A DNA stretch of 64,000 nucleotides from Flavobacteriaceae bacterium (GTDB lineage: Bacteria > Bacteroidota > Bacteroidia > Flavobacteriales > Flavobacteriaceae): contig CANLLR010000004.1 of assembly GCA_947491985.1 (NCBI GenBank), forward strand, positions 1-64,000, read 5' to 3'. Made by a program: the position numbers and the translations under genes. Below the pieces are notes generated by a model. It saw only the letters and a list, made by a program, of their open reading frames with translations. It was not told where the DNA came from and made no database searches. Shown here in pieces: positions 49,659-58,632 of the stretch; the first letter of the stretch is position 1, and each line of letters starts with the position of its first letter.

Positions 49659-51896
49659 ATGAATAGAATAATTACACTATTATTTGTGTTGCCTGGTTTT
49701 ATATTTTCACAAGAAGTGCCAACTACGAAAGCAGCAAGTGAAAAAAATACCGACAAATTCAAACAGATGTACGATTTGATGGCAACGCCTAATATGTATC
49801 GCACCGCTTCTGGAGCACCAGGTCCCGAATATTATCAGCAACAAGCCGATTATAAAATGGACATTGAATTGGACGATAAAAACACCAAATTATACGGTCA
49901 AGAAACCATTACTTATACCAACAATGCTAAAGAATCACTCGATTATCTTTGGGTGCAGTTGGATCAAAATCAAAATTCACGCAAGTCACTTTCACCTTTG
50001 GTAGAAAACAGAAAAACCGATCCAGCAATGGGCGTTCAAGGGTTTTCTCGTAAATATTTGGAAGAAGATTTTGACGGTGGTTTTATTATCGAATACGTTA
50101 AAGATGCGCTGGGAAAACCGATGAAATATATTGTCAATCAAACGATGATGCGGATTGAATTGGTTACTCCATTAAAGCATAAAGAAAAAATTTCTTTTTC
50201 TATAAAATGGTGGTACAACATCAATAATTATACCATAGATGGCGGGCGTTCAGGTTATGAACATTTTGAAAAAGACGGAAATAATTTATATGTTCTTGCG
50301 CAGTTTTTTCCTAGAATGGCAGTTTATAATGATGTCGAAGGTTGGCAAAATATGCAATTTTGGGGTTCAGGCGAATTTGCATTGCCTTTCGGAAACTATG
50401 AAGTAAATATTACCGTTCCTGCTGATCATATTTTAGAAGCTACTGGAAGTTTAATCAACCGAGGCGAAGTCTTCACTCCAGCCCAATTGGCCCGCTATGC
50501 GCTTGCTGAAAAGACCTTTGACAAACCCATAATGATTGTTACGCAAGCCGAAGCCGAAGCCGCTGAAAAAGGGTTCTCTGATAAAAAGAAAACCTGGAAA
50601 TTTAAAGCTGAAAATGTTCGTGATTTTGGTATCTCAACGTCAAGAAAATTCATTTATGATGCTATGGCAGTGCAATTGGACAGTCGAACTACAATGGCGA
50701 TTTCACTCTATCCGAAAGAAGGAAATCCGTTATGGGAAGAATACTCTACTCGAATGGTAGCACATACGTTAAAAAGCTATTCTAAATATACGTTTGATTA
50801 TCCGTACCCAAAAGCGATATCAATCAATGCGCGTGATCAAGGAATGGAATATCCTATGATTTGTTGGAATTTTGGTCGCCCCGATGAAACTGGAAAATAT
50901 TCGGATCAAACCAAATACGGTATGTTGGGCGTAATTTGTCATGAAGTCGGACATAACTTTTTTCCAATGATTGTCAATTCGGATGAACGGCAATGGACTT
51001 GGATGGATGAAGGATTGAATTCGTTTATGGAATATTTAGCCGAATCGACTTTTGAACTTAATTTCCCTACACGTCGTGGACCAGCAAAAAATATTGTTCC
51101 GTATATGAGTGGCGATCAAAAAGGATTGGAACCAATCATGACCAATTCAGAAAGTATTCGTCAATTTGGAAACAATGCTTATGGAAAACCAGCAACAGCA
51201 TTGAACATATTGCGTGAAACCATTATGGGACATGAATTGTTTGATTATGCTTTTAAAACGTATTCCAACCGATGGAAATTCAAACATCCAACGCCTGAAG
51301 ATTTTTTTAGAACTATGGAAGATGCCTCGGCAGTCGACTTAGATTGGTTTTGGAGAGGTTGGTTTTATACTACCGATGCGACTGATATCGGAATTAAAGA
51401 AGTAAAAAAGTATTTTGTTAGCAACGAACCGTCGAAAGAGGTTGCCGAGTTTTTGAAAACTAGAAGAAGACGCGATTCCAATCCAGGTAAAATGGTGTAC
51501 ATGATTGCCGACGGTAGCGAAGATTACAAACCTGAAATGAATAAGCCCTTCAAAATTTCCGATTACAAAGATTTAGACGAATACGTAACGGCCAATTTCA
51601 CTCCGGAAGAGCGTGCCAAATTAAACGAACCTAAATATTTCTATCAAGTCACTTTTGATAAACCTGGCGGTTTGGTCATGCCAATTATTGTCGAGTTAAT
51701 TTACGAAGATGGTACGACAGAAACGCAAAAGTTTCCAGCACAAATTTGGCGTATGAACGATAAAGAAGTAACGCGTACGTTTGCTACTCAAAAAGCGATT
51801 GTTAAAATTCAATTGGATCCAAAATTAGAAACTGCCGATATCGATACCACTAATAACACTTGGCCTAAAGAAGAAGTAAAGTCGAAATTTGATTAA
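49659..51896 (+). CDS. M1 family zinc metallopeptidase (aminopeptidase N-like), exported
   Basis: A 745-residue exported peptidase. Signal peptide ends near IFSQ; the catalytic domain has HEVGH (His428, Glu429, His432) with the third ligand Glu451 in WMDEGLNSF, and GMEYPM near residue 395 replaces the usual GAMEN exopeptidase motif. The C-terminal part (from about 600) is a beta-sandwich. It probably trims peptides in the periplasm. It follows the DUF6702-like gene by 61 bases. Confidence 0.92.
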   Translation: MNRIITLLFVLPGFIFSQEVPTTKAASEKNTDKFKQMYDLMATPNMYRTASGAPGPEYYQQQADYKMDIELDDKNTKLYGQETITYTNNAKESLDYLWVQLDQNQNSRKSLSPLVENRKTDPAMGVQGFSRKYLEEDFDGGFIIEYVKDALGKPMKYIVNQTMMRIELVTPLKHKEKISFSIKWWYNINNYTIDGGRSGYEHFEKDGNNLYVLAQFFPRMAVYNDVEGWQNMQFWGSGEFALPFGNYEVNITVPADHILEATGSLINRGEVFTPAQLARYALAEKTFDKPIMIVTQAEAEAAEKGFSDKKKTWKFKAENVRDFGISTSRKFIYDAMAVQLDSRTTMAISLYPKEGNPLWEEYSTRMVAHTLKSYSKYTFDYPYPKAISINARDQGMEYPMICWNFGRPDETGKYSDQTKYGMLGVICHEVGHNFFPMIVNSDERQWTWMDEGLNSFMEYLAESTFELNFPTRRGPAKNIVPYMSGDQKGLEPIMTNSESIRQFGNNAYGKPATALNILRETIMGHELFDYAFKTYSNRWKFKHPTPEDFFRTMEDASAVDLDWFWRGWFYTTDATDIGIKEVKKYFVSNEPSKEVAEFLKTRRRRDSNPGKMVYMIADGSEDYKPEMNKPFKISDYKDLDEYVTANFTPEERAKLNEPKYFYQVTFDKPGGLVMPIIVELIYEDGTTETQKFPAQIWRMNDKEVTRTFATQKAIVKIQLDPKLETADIDTTNNTWPKEEVKSKFD

Positions 51897-51934
51897 ATTA
51901 TGTTTTTTTAATGGTTTTTCACTTTTCGACTTTG

Positions 51935-51942
51935 TAACTTTG
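51935..51942 (+). promoter_or_regulatory. -7 promoter box for the tatA-like gene
   Basis: TAACTTTG, 21 bases before ATG 51964. The surrounding ACTTTGTAACTTTGTAG is also repeat-like, so confidence is limited. Confidence 0.35.
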
Positions 51943-51963
51943 TAGTCTTAAAACAAATAAATT

Positions 51964-52287
51964 ATGTTTGGAATAGGAGGAGGCGAAATGATTTTTATCA
52001 TTTTTATCGCTTTGATGCTTTTCGGTTCAGATAAAATTCCGGTTATTGCCCGCTCTTTGGGTAAAGGAATGGCGCAATTAAAAAATGCGACCAACGAAAT
52101 AAAAAGCGAAATATCTAAAAGTGCCGAAGCCAATGGTTTAGACACTTCCATAAAAGATTTAACAAGTACTTTTAATATTGAAGTAGAAAGTATTAAAGGT
52201 AGTTTAGATACCAATGTGACAAATCCACTCGATAAAATGAAAGAAGATATCGAAGCAGCCACCGGTCCAATCAAACGCCAAATGTAA
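51964..52287 (+). CDS. TatA/TatB-like Sec-independent translocase protein
   Basis: A 107-residue protein: one membrane helix (about 7-23, EMIFIIFIALMLFG), the hinge FGSDKIP, then the amphipathic helix ARSLGKGMAQLKNATNE and a charged tail. This is the TatA/B plan, a pore or receptor for folded proteins in Tat export. TatA and TatB are hard to tell apart here. No tatC is adjacent. The stop overlaps the next ATG (TAATG). Confidence 0.85.
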   Translation: MFGIGGGEMIFIIFIALMLFGSDKIPVIARSLGKGMAQLKNATNEIKSEISKSAEANGLDTSIKDLTSTFNIEVESIKGSLDTNVTNPLDKMKEDIEAATGPIKRQM

Positions 52288-52847
52288 TGCTCGAAAAAAT
52301 CGTAGCACTCGATAAATATCTGTTTGTTTTTCTCAACGGATTGGGTTCTGAAACCTATGACGGTTTGTGGTTGCTCATTACCAAACAAATAAATTGGATT
52401 CCGTTTTTTTTACTACTTGCATATTTACTTATTAAAAATTTAGGATGGAAAGCATTTGGCTTTGTGATGCTTTTTATCGCTTTGCTTTTGCTAGTAGGCA
52501 ACGAAACGGTTGAATTTTGTAAAGTTGTTTTCGAAAGACTGCGTCCGTGTAACGAACCCGAATTAAAAAACAGCATTCGCATTGTTCACCAATCGGATTC
52601 GTTTAGTTTCTTTTCAGGTCACGCCACCAATTCGATGGCAACCATGACATTTGTCTTCTTAATTCTAAGAAAATATTACAAGTATGCTTTTTTGGTATTC
52701 TTGTATCCACTAATTTTCGCTTACAGCCGAATTTATTTGGGTGTACATTACCCAACGGATATTTTAACAGGATATACTGTTGGCGCAACCATGGGAGGAT
52801 TATTTTATAAAGGCTATCAGTATTTTATAAAGCGTAAGTCCAGTTAA
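52287..52847 (+). CDS. PAP2 family membrane phosphatase
   Basis: A 186-residue protein with five or six hydrophobic segments and the three PAP2 phosphatase motifs: KVVFERLRP, FSGHATNS, and SRIYLGVHYPTD. Such enzymes remove phosphate from undecaprenyl-PP, phosphatidate or PGP at the membrane. The substrate is unknown here; undecaprenyl-pyrophosphate is a fair guess. Translation is coupled to the tatA-like gene, and its stop overlaps that of the convergent O-methyltransferase gene by four bases. Confidence 0.88.
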   Translation: MLEKIVALDKYLFVFLNGLGSETYDGLWLLITKQINWIPFFLLLAYLLIKNLGWKAFGFVMLFIALLLLVGNETVEFCKVVFERLRPCNEPELKNSIRIVHQSDSFSFFSGHATNSMATMTFVFLILRKYYKYAFLVFLYPLIFAYSRIYLGVHYPTDILTGYTVGATMGGLFYKGYQYFIKRKSS

Positions 52848-53485
52848 AGTACTCTGCTCACCGTTAATCCGTCGCGTATGGGAAGCAATACCGTTGCTAC
52901 TCTAGGATCATTTTTCAACAGTTGATTGTATTCCAACAACACTTTCGTGGAAATATCATTTGGATGTACTTCTTCAACTACTTTGCCACTCCACAATACA
53001 TTGTCCGATAAGACCACACCGCCTTTGTTCATTTTTGGAACAATTAAGTTAAAATACTGAATGTAATTTTCTTTATCGGCATCAATAAAAACCAAGTCAA
53101 ATTGCATATCAATAGTCGGAATAATTGCAGTGGCTTCTCCCAAGTGTTGCACAATTTGATTTCCCCATGGCGACAAATCAAAATATTTTCGCTGAAAATC
53201 GATCAATTCTTCTTTAATATCAATAGTATGCAAAACACCATTTTCTCGCATGCCTTCACACAAGCACAAGGCCGAATAGCCGGTGTACGTTCCGATTTCG
53301 AGAATGTTCAAAGGCCGAATTAATTGTGACAACATGCTCAATACTCTTCCTTGAAAGTGACCACTCAACATTCGTGGAAGCAGCACTTTTTGGTAGGTTT
53401 CTTTGTTGAGTTTCGCAAGTAGTTCAGGTTCGTTTTCCGAATGTTGTTCGATGTAATTTTCTAAATCGTCTGAGAGGAAATGCAT
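52844..53485 (-). CDS. O-methyltransferase (class I SAM, COMT-like)
   Basis: A 213-residue enzyme of the small Mg2+-dependent O-methyltransferase family (catechol/caffeoyl-CoA type). SAM motif I is ILEIGTYTGYSALCL near residue 68; the metal-binding VFIDADKENY and SDNVLWSGKV follow. The substrate is unknown. A TACCTTTG box lies upstream. Confidence 0.9.
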   Translation of the reverse strand: MHFLSDDLENYIEQHSENEPELLAKLNKETYQKVLLPRMLSGHFQGRVLSMLSQLIRPLNILEIGTYTGYSALCLCEGMRENGVLHTIDIKEELIDFQRKYFDLSPWGNQIVQHLGEATAIIPTIDMQFDLVFIDADKENYIQYFNLIVPKMNKGGVVLSDNVLWSGKVVEEVHPNDISTKVLLEYNQLLKNDPRVATVLLPIRDGLTVSRVL

Positions 53486-53507
53486 GATAACTAATTTTAA
53501 ATCGGTC

Positions 53508-53515
53508 CAAAGGTA
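53508..53515 (-). promoter_or_regulatory. -7 promoter box for the O-methyltransferase
   Basis: TACCTTTG on the minus strand, 22 bases before the ATG. Confidence 0.5.
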
Positions 53516-53596
53516 GTAAATAATCCAAGCTTGTAATTAATGTAATCATTGCCTATTCTAATTTAAATGTTATTTTTAACATCTAAACAATAAGCA

Positions 53597-55297
53597 ATGT
53601 CGAAACCTTTATATGTACTCGGAACCGGACTTTCACACAATGGTTCTGCTGTTTTACTTAAAGACGGTAAAGTATGTGTAGGTATTGAAAAAGAACGTCT
53701 TAGTCGTAAAAAACACGATGGAGGCAACGATTCACTCGCTATTCAGTATTGTCTCGACGCAGAGGGAATTACTTTAGATGATCTTGCAGTTGTGGTGCAA
53801 TGTGAAAATTTCACACTGCCTGACCGAACGCATTTTAAAGGCAAACGCCTTTTTGAAAATACAACACTTCCCAAAATTATTGATATTTCGCATCATTTGG
53901 CACATGCATACAGTGCCGTTGGAACTTCGCCATTTTCGGAATGCGCGGTTATGGTGATTGATGGATGCGGAAGTCCGTTAGATCAATTTATTGCCTTGCA
54001 TCCCGAACAAAAGCATTTGCTTGATCCTGTATTTTTTGAGGAAAAGCAAATGCAATGTGAAAAAGATAGTTTCTATTATTTTGACGGACAAAATCTTATA
54101 CCACTCTACAAAGATTTTAGTACAATGAGTTCGAATTCGACCAATGATTTTCGACTTCCTACAACCCAACATTCGATAGGCGGATTTTATGCTTCAATTA
54201 GCAATTACGTTTTTGGCGATATGGATGATGTGGGAAAATTGATGGGTTTAGCTCCTTTTGGCACTTCAGAGGATTTTGATTTTGAAGCCTTTGAATTCCA
54301 ATCGGGACGCTTGTTTGTAAAAGATACTTGGCAGAAGCATTTTCAAAAGCCATCGAAAGGATATGGTCATTTTAAAACCCATTTCAATTATTATGCGAAT
54401 GTGGCCAAGTGGGCTCAAGAACAAGTCGAGAAAGCGGTGGTGTTGTGTATCAAAAATCGATTAGAACAATTTCCGCATCTAAATGTATGTTATACTGGTG
54501 GTGTGGCTTTGAATGCAGTGGCCAATGCAAAGTTAATAGCATCGAATGCAGCACAAAATAATTATTTCGAACCCGCTGCAGCCGATAATGGTTTGGCGTT
54601 GGGTTGTGCTTTTTATGGTTGGTTAGCCTATTTAAAGCAACCCAAAATGAAGCATGATGGTAGTACTTGTTTTGGAAAAAAATATACTAAAGACGACATT
54701 GATTTGGCGGTTGCTCATTCTAAAAATCACTATTCTATCAGTCATTATGTAGACGAAGAGAAACTGATTTCCTATTGCGCTTCTCAATTGTACAATGGTA
54801 AAACAATTGGTTGGTTTCAATCGGGTGCAGAATTCGGACCACGATCATTAGGTCGACGAAGTATTTTGGCACATCCAGGAATAAAAGGTATGAAAGATCA
54901 TATCAACAAAAACATCAAGTTTAGAGAAGATTTTCGTCCGTTTGCCCCCGCTGTTTTACAATCAAAAGTACACGAATATTTCGAAAGAGGCAACGACAGT
55001 CCCTATATGATTTTAGTAGATAAAACACGAGAGGAATGTATAGAAAAATTGTGTAATGTTACCCATTGCGATGGTTCCGCTCGAGTGCAAACCATAGAAG
55101 AAAGTTGGAATCTATTATTTCATAAACTAGTTACAGCTTTTGAATCGCTTTCCGGAATTGCCGTAGTACTCAATACAAGTCTCAACCGCAAAGGAATGCC
55201 AATAGTCGAAACTCCGAGCGAAGCTTTAGAATTATTCTCAGAAACCGCACTAGATATCTTGGTTATTGAGAATACAGTTTTTGAAAAGCAACCGTAA
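53597..55297 (+). CDS. Carbamoyltransferase (NodU/CmcH family)
   Basis: A 566-residue two-domain carbamoyltransferase. The N-terminal ASKHA-type domain has GLSHNGSAVLLKDGKVC and the metal-binding HHLAHAYSA. The C-terminal domain, from about 385, has GWFQSGAEFGPRSLGRRSILA and the FREDFRPFAPAV block. These enzymes use carbamoyl phosphate and ATP to carbamoylate a hydroxyl of a sugar or natural product via carbamoyl-AMP. No biosynthetic cluster is nearby, so the acceptor is unknown. Downstream is rlmN, 27 bases away but with its own -7 box. Confidence 0.9.
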   Translation: MSKPLYVLGTGLSHNGSAVLLKDGKVCVGIEKERLSRKKHDGGNDSLAIQYCLDAEGITLDDLAVVVQCENFTLPDRTHFKGKRLFENTTLPKIIDISHHLAHAYSAVGTSPFSECAVMVIDGCGSPLDQFIALHPEQKHLLDPVFFEEKQMQCEKDSFYYFDGQNLIPLYKDFSTMSSNSTNDFRLPTTQHSIGGFYASISNYVFGDMDDVGKLMGLAPFGTSEDFDFEAFEFQSGRLFVKDTWQKHFQKPSKGYGHFKTHFNYYANVAKWAQEQVEKAVVLCIKNRLEQFPHLNVCYTGGVALNAVANAKLIASNAAQNNYFEPAAADNGLALGCAFYGWLAYLKQPKMKHDGSTCFGKKYTKDDIDLAVAHSKNHYSISHYVDEEKLISYCASQLYNGKTIGWFQSGAEFGPRSLGRRSILAHPGIKGMKDHINKNIKFREDFRPFAPAVLQSKVHEYFERGNDSPYMILVDKTREECIEKLCNVTHCDGSARVQTIEESWNLLFHKLVTAFESLSGIAVVLNTSLNRKGMPIVETPSEALELFSETALDILVIENTVFEKQP

Positions 55298-55312
55298 TCC
55301 GCAAATTGTTTT

Positions 55313-55320
55313 TACATTTG
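55313..55320 (+). promoter_or_regulatory. -7 promoter box for rlmN
   Basis: TACATTTG ends four bases before the rlmN ATG, so transcription would start at or very near the A of the ATG. Confidence 0.5.
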
Positions 55321-55324
55321 CACC

Positions 55325-56362
55325 ATGATCGAGAAAAAAGACATCCGTGCCCAATCGAAAGACCAACTCCGCGAATTTTTTGTAGCCAATAACGATAAAG
55401 CGTTTCGCGGAAATCAAGTCTACGAATGGTTATGGAGCAAAGGCGCGCATAGTTTTGATGATATGACCAATGTATCTAAAGAAACTCGAACAATGCTCGA
55501 AAGGCATTTTGTAATCAATCACATTAAGGTCGACCAAATGCAGCGCAGTGAAGACGGAACCGTTAAAAACGCCGTTCGTTTGCATGATGGTTTAATTGTA
55601 GAAAGTGTTTTGATTCCGACCAACACCCGAACCACAGCCTGTGTTTCAAGTCAAGTAGGTTGTAGTCTCGATTGTAATTTTTGCGCCACAGCACGTTTAA
55701 AACGCATGCGAAATTTAGAACCGGGCGAAATTTACGACCAAGTATTAGCGATTCATAATGAAAGCAAATTGTACCATAACCGACCTCTTTCTAATATTGT
55801 TTTTATGGGAATGGGAGAACCGCTGATGAATTACAACAATGTCATCAAAGCGATTGCTATGATTACTTCCGATGAAGGATTGGGAATGTCACCCAAACGC
55901 ATCACCGTTTCTACTTCTGGAATTCCGAAAATGATTAAAAAAATGGCTGATGATGAGGTGAAATTCAAATTGGCAGTATCCTTACATTCGGCTATTGATG
56001 AGGTTCGAGCACGAATTATGCCGTTTAGTTCTAACTTTCCACTGAAAGATTTACGCGAAAGTTTAGAATATTGGTACCACAAAACAAAGAGTAAAATTAC
56101 ATATGAATATGTAGTTTGGAGAGGTATCAACGACAACAAAGAAGCCATTGATGCTTTAGTTAAGTTTTGTAAATACGTTCCGTGTAAAGTCAATTTAATC
56201 GAATACAATCCGATAGATGATGGTGAGTTTCAACAAGCTTCCGACGAAGCAATTGATAATTATATCAAAGCTTTAGAACGACATAATATTGTTGCAAAAG
56301 TCCGCCGAAGTCGTGGCAAAGATATCGATGCAGCTTGTGGTCAATTGGCCAATAAGTCATAA
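55325..56362 (+). CDS. rlmN: 23S rRNA/tRNA adenine C2-methyltransferase
   Basis: A radical-SAM enzyme that methylates A2503 of 23S rRNA and A37 of some tRNAs. The 4Fe-4S cysteines are Cys113, Cys117 and Cys120 (CSLDCNFC). The methyl-carrying Cys338 is in DIDAACGQLA and a further Cys106 is in TTACVSSQ. The MGMGEPLMNY motif is present. Length 345 is normal. A near-leaderless promoter and a strong terminator frame it. Confidence 0.96.
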   Translation: MIEKKDIRAQSKDQLREFFVANNDKAFRGNQVYEWLWSKGAHSFDDMTNVSKETRTMLERHFVINHIKVDQMQRSEDGTVKNAVRLHDGLIVESVLIPTNTRTTACVSSQVGCSLDCNFCATARLKRMRNLEPGEIYDQVLAIHNESKLYHNRPLSNIVFMGMGEPLMNYNNVIKAIAMITSDEGLGMSPKRITVSTSGIPKMIKKMADDEVKFKLAVSLHSAIDEVRARIMPFSSNFPLKDLRESLEYWYHKTKSKITYEYVVWRGINDNKEAIDALVKFCKYVPCKVNLIEYNPIDDGEFQQASDEAIDNYIKALERHNIVAKVRRSRGKDIDAACGQLANKS

Positions 56363-56367
56363 AAAGA

Positions 56368-56399
56368 AAAAAACGTCCCATTTTACTGGGACGTTTTTC
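56368..56399. terminator. Bidirectional terminator after rlmN
   Basis: AAAACGTCCCA/TGGGACGTTTTT stem with a six-base loop and A/T tracts on both sides. Confidence 0.8.
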
Positions 56400-56420
56400 T
56401 TAACTAACCTTTTTATAAAT

Positions 56421-57299
56421 TTAATTTCCTATAACAATAGTATAAACATTCCCATTGATGGTAAATAGTGCTGTGTTATCACAACTTCCCGTTCCGTAAT
56501 CTAAAGTAGCAGCATTGCCATTTCTAACAAAAGTGATTACACCTTGCACTAGTAATGGTTTGTTTACCGCAACACAACTCATTTTCACTAATAATGGCGT
56601 TGTAATAGTACTGTTTTGAACGGTTGTGTTCGGATAGGTTGTAGTCCAACTTCCCGTCACTTGATATACATTGTCGTTCCAAGCTGGAGTTCCTATTCCT
56701 TCTACAATTTCTCGAACACGTTGTCCTATTCTCGTATAGGTATTTCCATTTGGGAATATAGCAATCAAATCCATATTCATGGTGACAATTGGATGACTAG
56801 GTGAACTTACAGTAGCAGTGGTCATTACTCTTGTAAATATTTTGTTGCCAATATATTGAATACCGTTGTGATAAAAATTATCAAAAGTATAGGTTATCGT
56901 GTGCGAGGTAGCGCTTGGCTGATAGGTGAATGTGATAATTATTTTTCCTTTTACAAAGTTTCCGTTATTCAACAAACATCCTACGGTTCCAAAATCAATT
57001 GTTTTGGTTACCAGAGTTCCCGGAGTTATTAGTGTTCCAAAAGCAGGCACACGAGTAACAGTTGCACAAATAGCCAAAGTAGATCCGTTTTCTGTCGTTC
57101 TTCCGTTCAAAGTATTAGAATAGGTATTCGCTTCTTCCTCTTCTACAATATTAGATACATCATCATTAGCGATGTCAATTTTAGCATTTATGCCTGCTTC
57201 TTCAGCGGAAATAGACGACTCATTCTTGTCGTCTTTGGTGCAGCTTATCATTGAAATAACCAATGCTAAAGCAAATAAAATTTTTGATACTTTTTTCAT
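56421..57299 (-). CDS. Lipoprotein of unknown function
   Basis: Translation is taken from ATG 57299 (MKKVSKILFALALVISMISC), giving 292 residues with the lipidated Cys at 20; the track start lies 28 codons upstream. An acidic low-complexity linker (about 21-65) precedes a beta-rich domain with four further Cys residues (AICATV, GTVGCLL, KMSCVAV, GSCDN) that could form disulfides. It has ITFTYQ and TYTFDNFYHNGI strands and ends NVYTIVIGN. I do not recognise the family. It is convergent with rlmN. Confidence 0.8.
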   Translation of the reverse strand: MKKVSKILFALALVISMISCTKDDKNESSISAEEAGINAKIDIANDDVSNIVEEEEANTYSNTLNGRTTENGSTLAICATVTRVPAFGTLITPGTLVTKTIDFGTVGCLLNNGNFVKGKIIITFTYQPSATSHTITYTFDNFYHNGIQYIGNKIFTRVMTTATVSSPSHPIVTMNMDLIAIFPNGNTYTRIGQRVREIVEGIGTPAWNDNVYQVTGSWTTTYPNTTVQNSTITTPLLVKMSCVAVNKPLLVQGVITFVRNGNAATLDYGTGSCDNTALFTINGNVYTIVIGN

Positions 57300-57431
57300 A
57301 ATCATACTGTTTTGAATGTTAATGGTTGTTACTAGTAAATCGTTAAATTCTATAGAATATTGTATAAGAACACCATAAATCAAAAAGGTTTAATGTCATC
57401 TTAAAATTTTTTCAAAATAGGCGGATTGTTG

Positions 57432-57439
57432 TATCTTTG
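57432..57439 (+). promoter_or_regulatory. -7 promoter box for the polyprenyl synthase gene
   Basis: TATCTTTG ends seven bases before ATG 57447, implying a leader of only a few bases. Confidence 0.5.
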
Positions 57440-57446
57440 ATTGCGA

Positions 57447-58424
57447 ATGAATATTATCTCACAAATAAAACAGCCAATCCAGGAGGAGATGGAACTTTTC
57501 GAAAAGAAGTTCTATGAATCGATGTCATCTAAGGTGGCGCTTCTGAATCGAATTACGTATTATGTAGTGAATCGAAAAGGAAAGCAAATGCGGCCCATGT
57601 TTGTGTTTCTTACTGCCAAAATGCTTTCTGATGGAACCGTAAACGAACGAACCTATCGTGGCGCTTCGGTTATCGAACTCATTCATACTGCTACTTTAGT
57701 CCATGATGATGTTGTTGATGATAGCAATCGCCGACGTGGATTTTTCTCTATCAATGCCTTATGGAAAAATAAAATTGCCGTTTTAGTAGGAGATTATTTA
57801 TTGTCAAAAGGCTTATTGTTATCGATTGATAACGGCGATTTTGATTTGTTGCGAATTATTTCGGTCGCAGTTCGTGAAATGAGTGAAGGCGAATTACTTC
57901 AAATTGAAAAGGCTCGACGACTTGATATTACGGAAGATATTTACTTCGAAATCATCCGCCAAAAAACAGCTACACTTATTGCCGCTTGTTGTGCGTTGGG
58001 AGCCAAATCGGTTGTTGACGATGAAAAGCAAGTCGAAACCATGCGCAAGTTTGGCGAATTAATTGGAATGGCATTTCAAATCAAAGACGACTTATTTGAT
58101 TATACCGATGAAGCCATAGGGAAACCTACTGGAATTGATATTAAAGAACAAAAAATGACTTTGCCACTAATTTATGCGTTGAACAATTGTTCAACATCTG
58201 AAAAAAGTTGGTGCATCAATTCAATCAAAAATCATAACAGAGACAAAAAACGAGTGAAAGAAGTCATTCAGTTTGTGAAAGACAAAAACGGACTCTCGTA
58301 TGCCGAACAAAAAATGGCAGAATTTCAAAAACAAGCTTTAGATCTAATTCAAAACTCCCCAAATTCCAACTATAAAGACAGTTTGATTTTGATGGTAAAT
58401 TACGTAATTGAGAGAAAAAAGTAG
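57447..58424 (+). CDS. Polyprenyl diphosphate synthase (octaprenyl type)
   Basis: A trans-isoprenyl diphosphate synthase making the side chain of menaquinone or a similar lipid. The track's TTG start is replaced by ATG 57447 (MNIISQIKQPIQEE), giving 325 residues. The first aspartate-rich motif is LVHDDVVDDS and the second QIKDDLFDYTD; GKQMRP near residue 48 binds IPP. Chain length (IspB-like or hexaprenyl) cannot be decided from the sequence. Confidence 0.93.
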   Translation: MNIISQIKQPIQEEMELFEKKFYESMSSKVALLNRITYYVVNRKGKQMRPMFVFLTAKMLSDGTVNERTYRGASVIELIHTATLVHDDVVDDSNRRRGFFSINALWKNKIAVLVGDYLLSKGLLLSIDNGDFDLLRIISVAVREMSEGELLQIEKARRLDITEDIYFEIIRQKTATLIAACCALGAKSVVDDEKQVETMRKFGELIGMAFQIKDDLFDYTDEAIGKPTGIDIKEQKMTLPLIYALNNCSTSEKSWCINSIKNHNRDKKRVKEVIQFVKDKNGLSYAEQKMAEFQKQALDLIQNSPNSNYKDSLILMVNYVIERKK

Positions 58425-58632
58425 TTTATGTATCAATTAGTTAATGTAAAAATGTACTAATTTTACTTAACTTAACTAATTCATTTTCAATATCATAATT
58501 TTCTAAATTAATAATTTTCACATTTTTATATTGTTTTATGCAACGTTTTTGCAACTCAACTCGTCTATGCTAATAGAAGTCTGTTTTAGAGCAAATCTAA
58601 AATCCAAAATCTGAAGTCTACAATCTCACTAT

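Noticed and set aside
51948-52388. 146-residue minus ORF over tatA-like and PAP2 genes
   Set aside because: The opposite frame contains two well-supported genes coupled by TAATG.
58425-58632. Small gene or RNA before the sigma factor
   Set aside because: The 208 bases are AT-rich with simple AAATCTAAAATCCAAAATCTG wording; no open frame with a start signal or stable stem was found.
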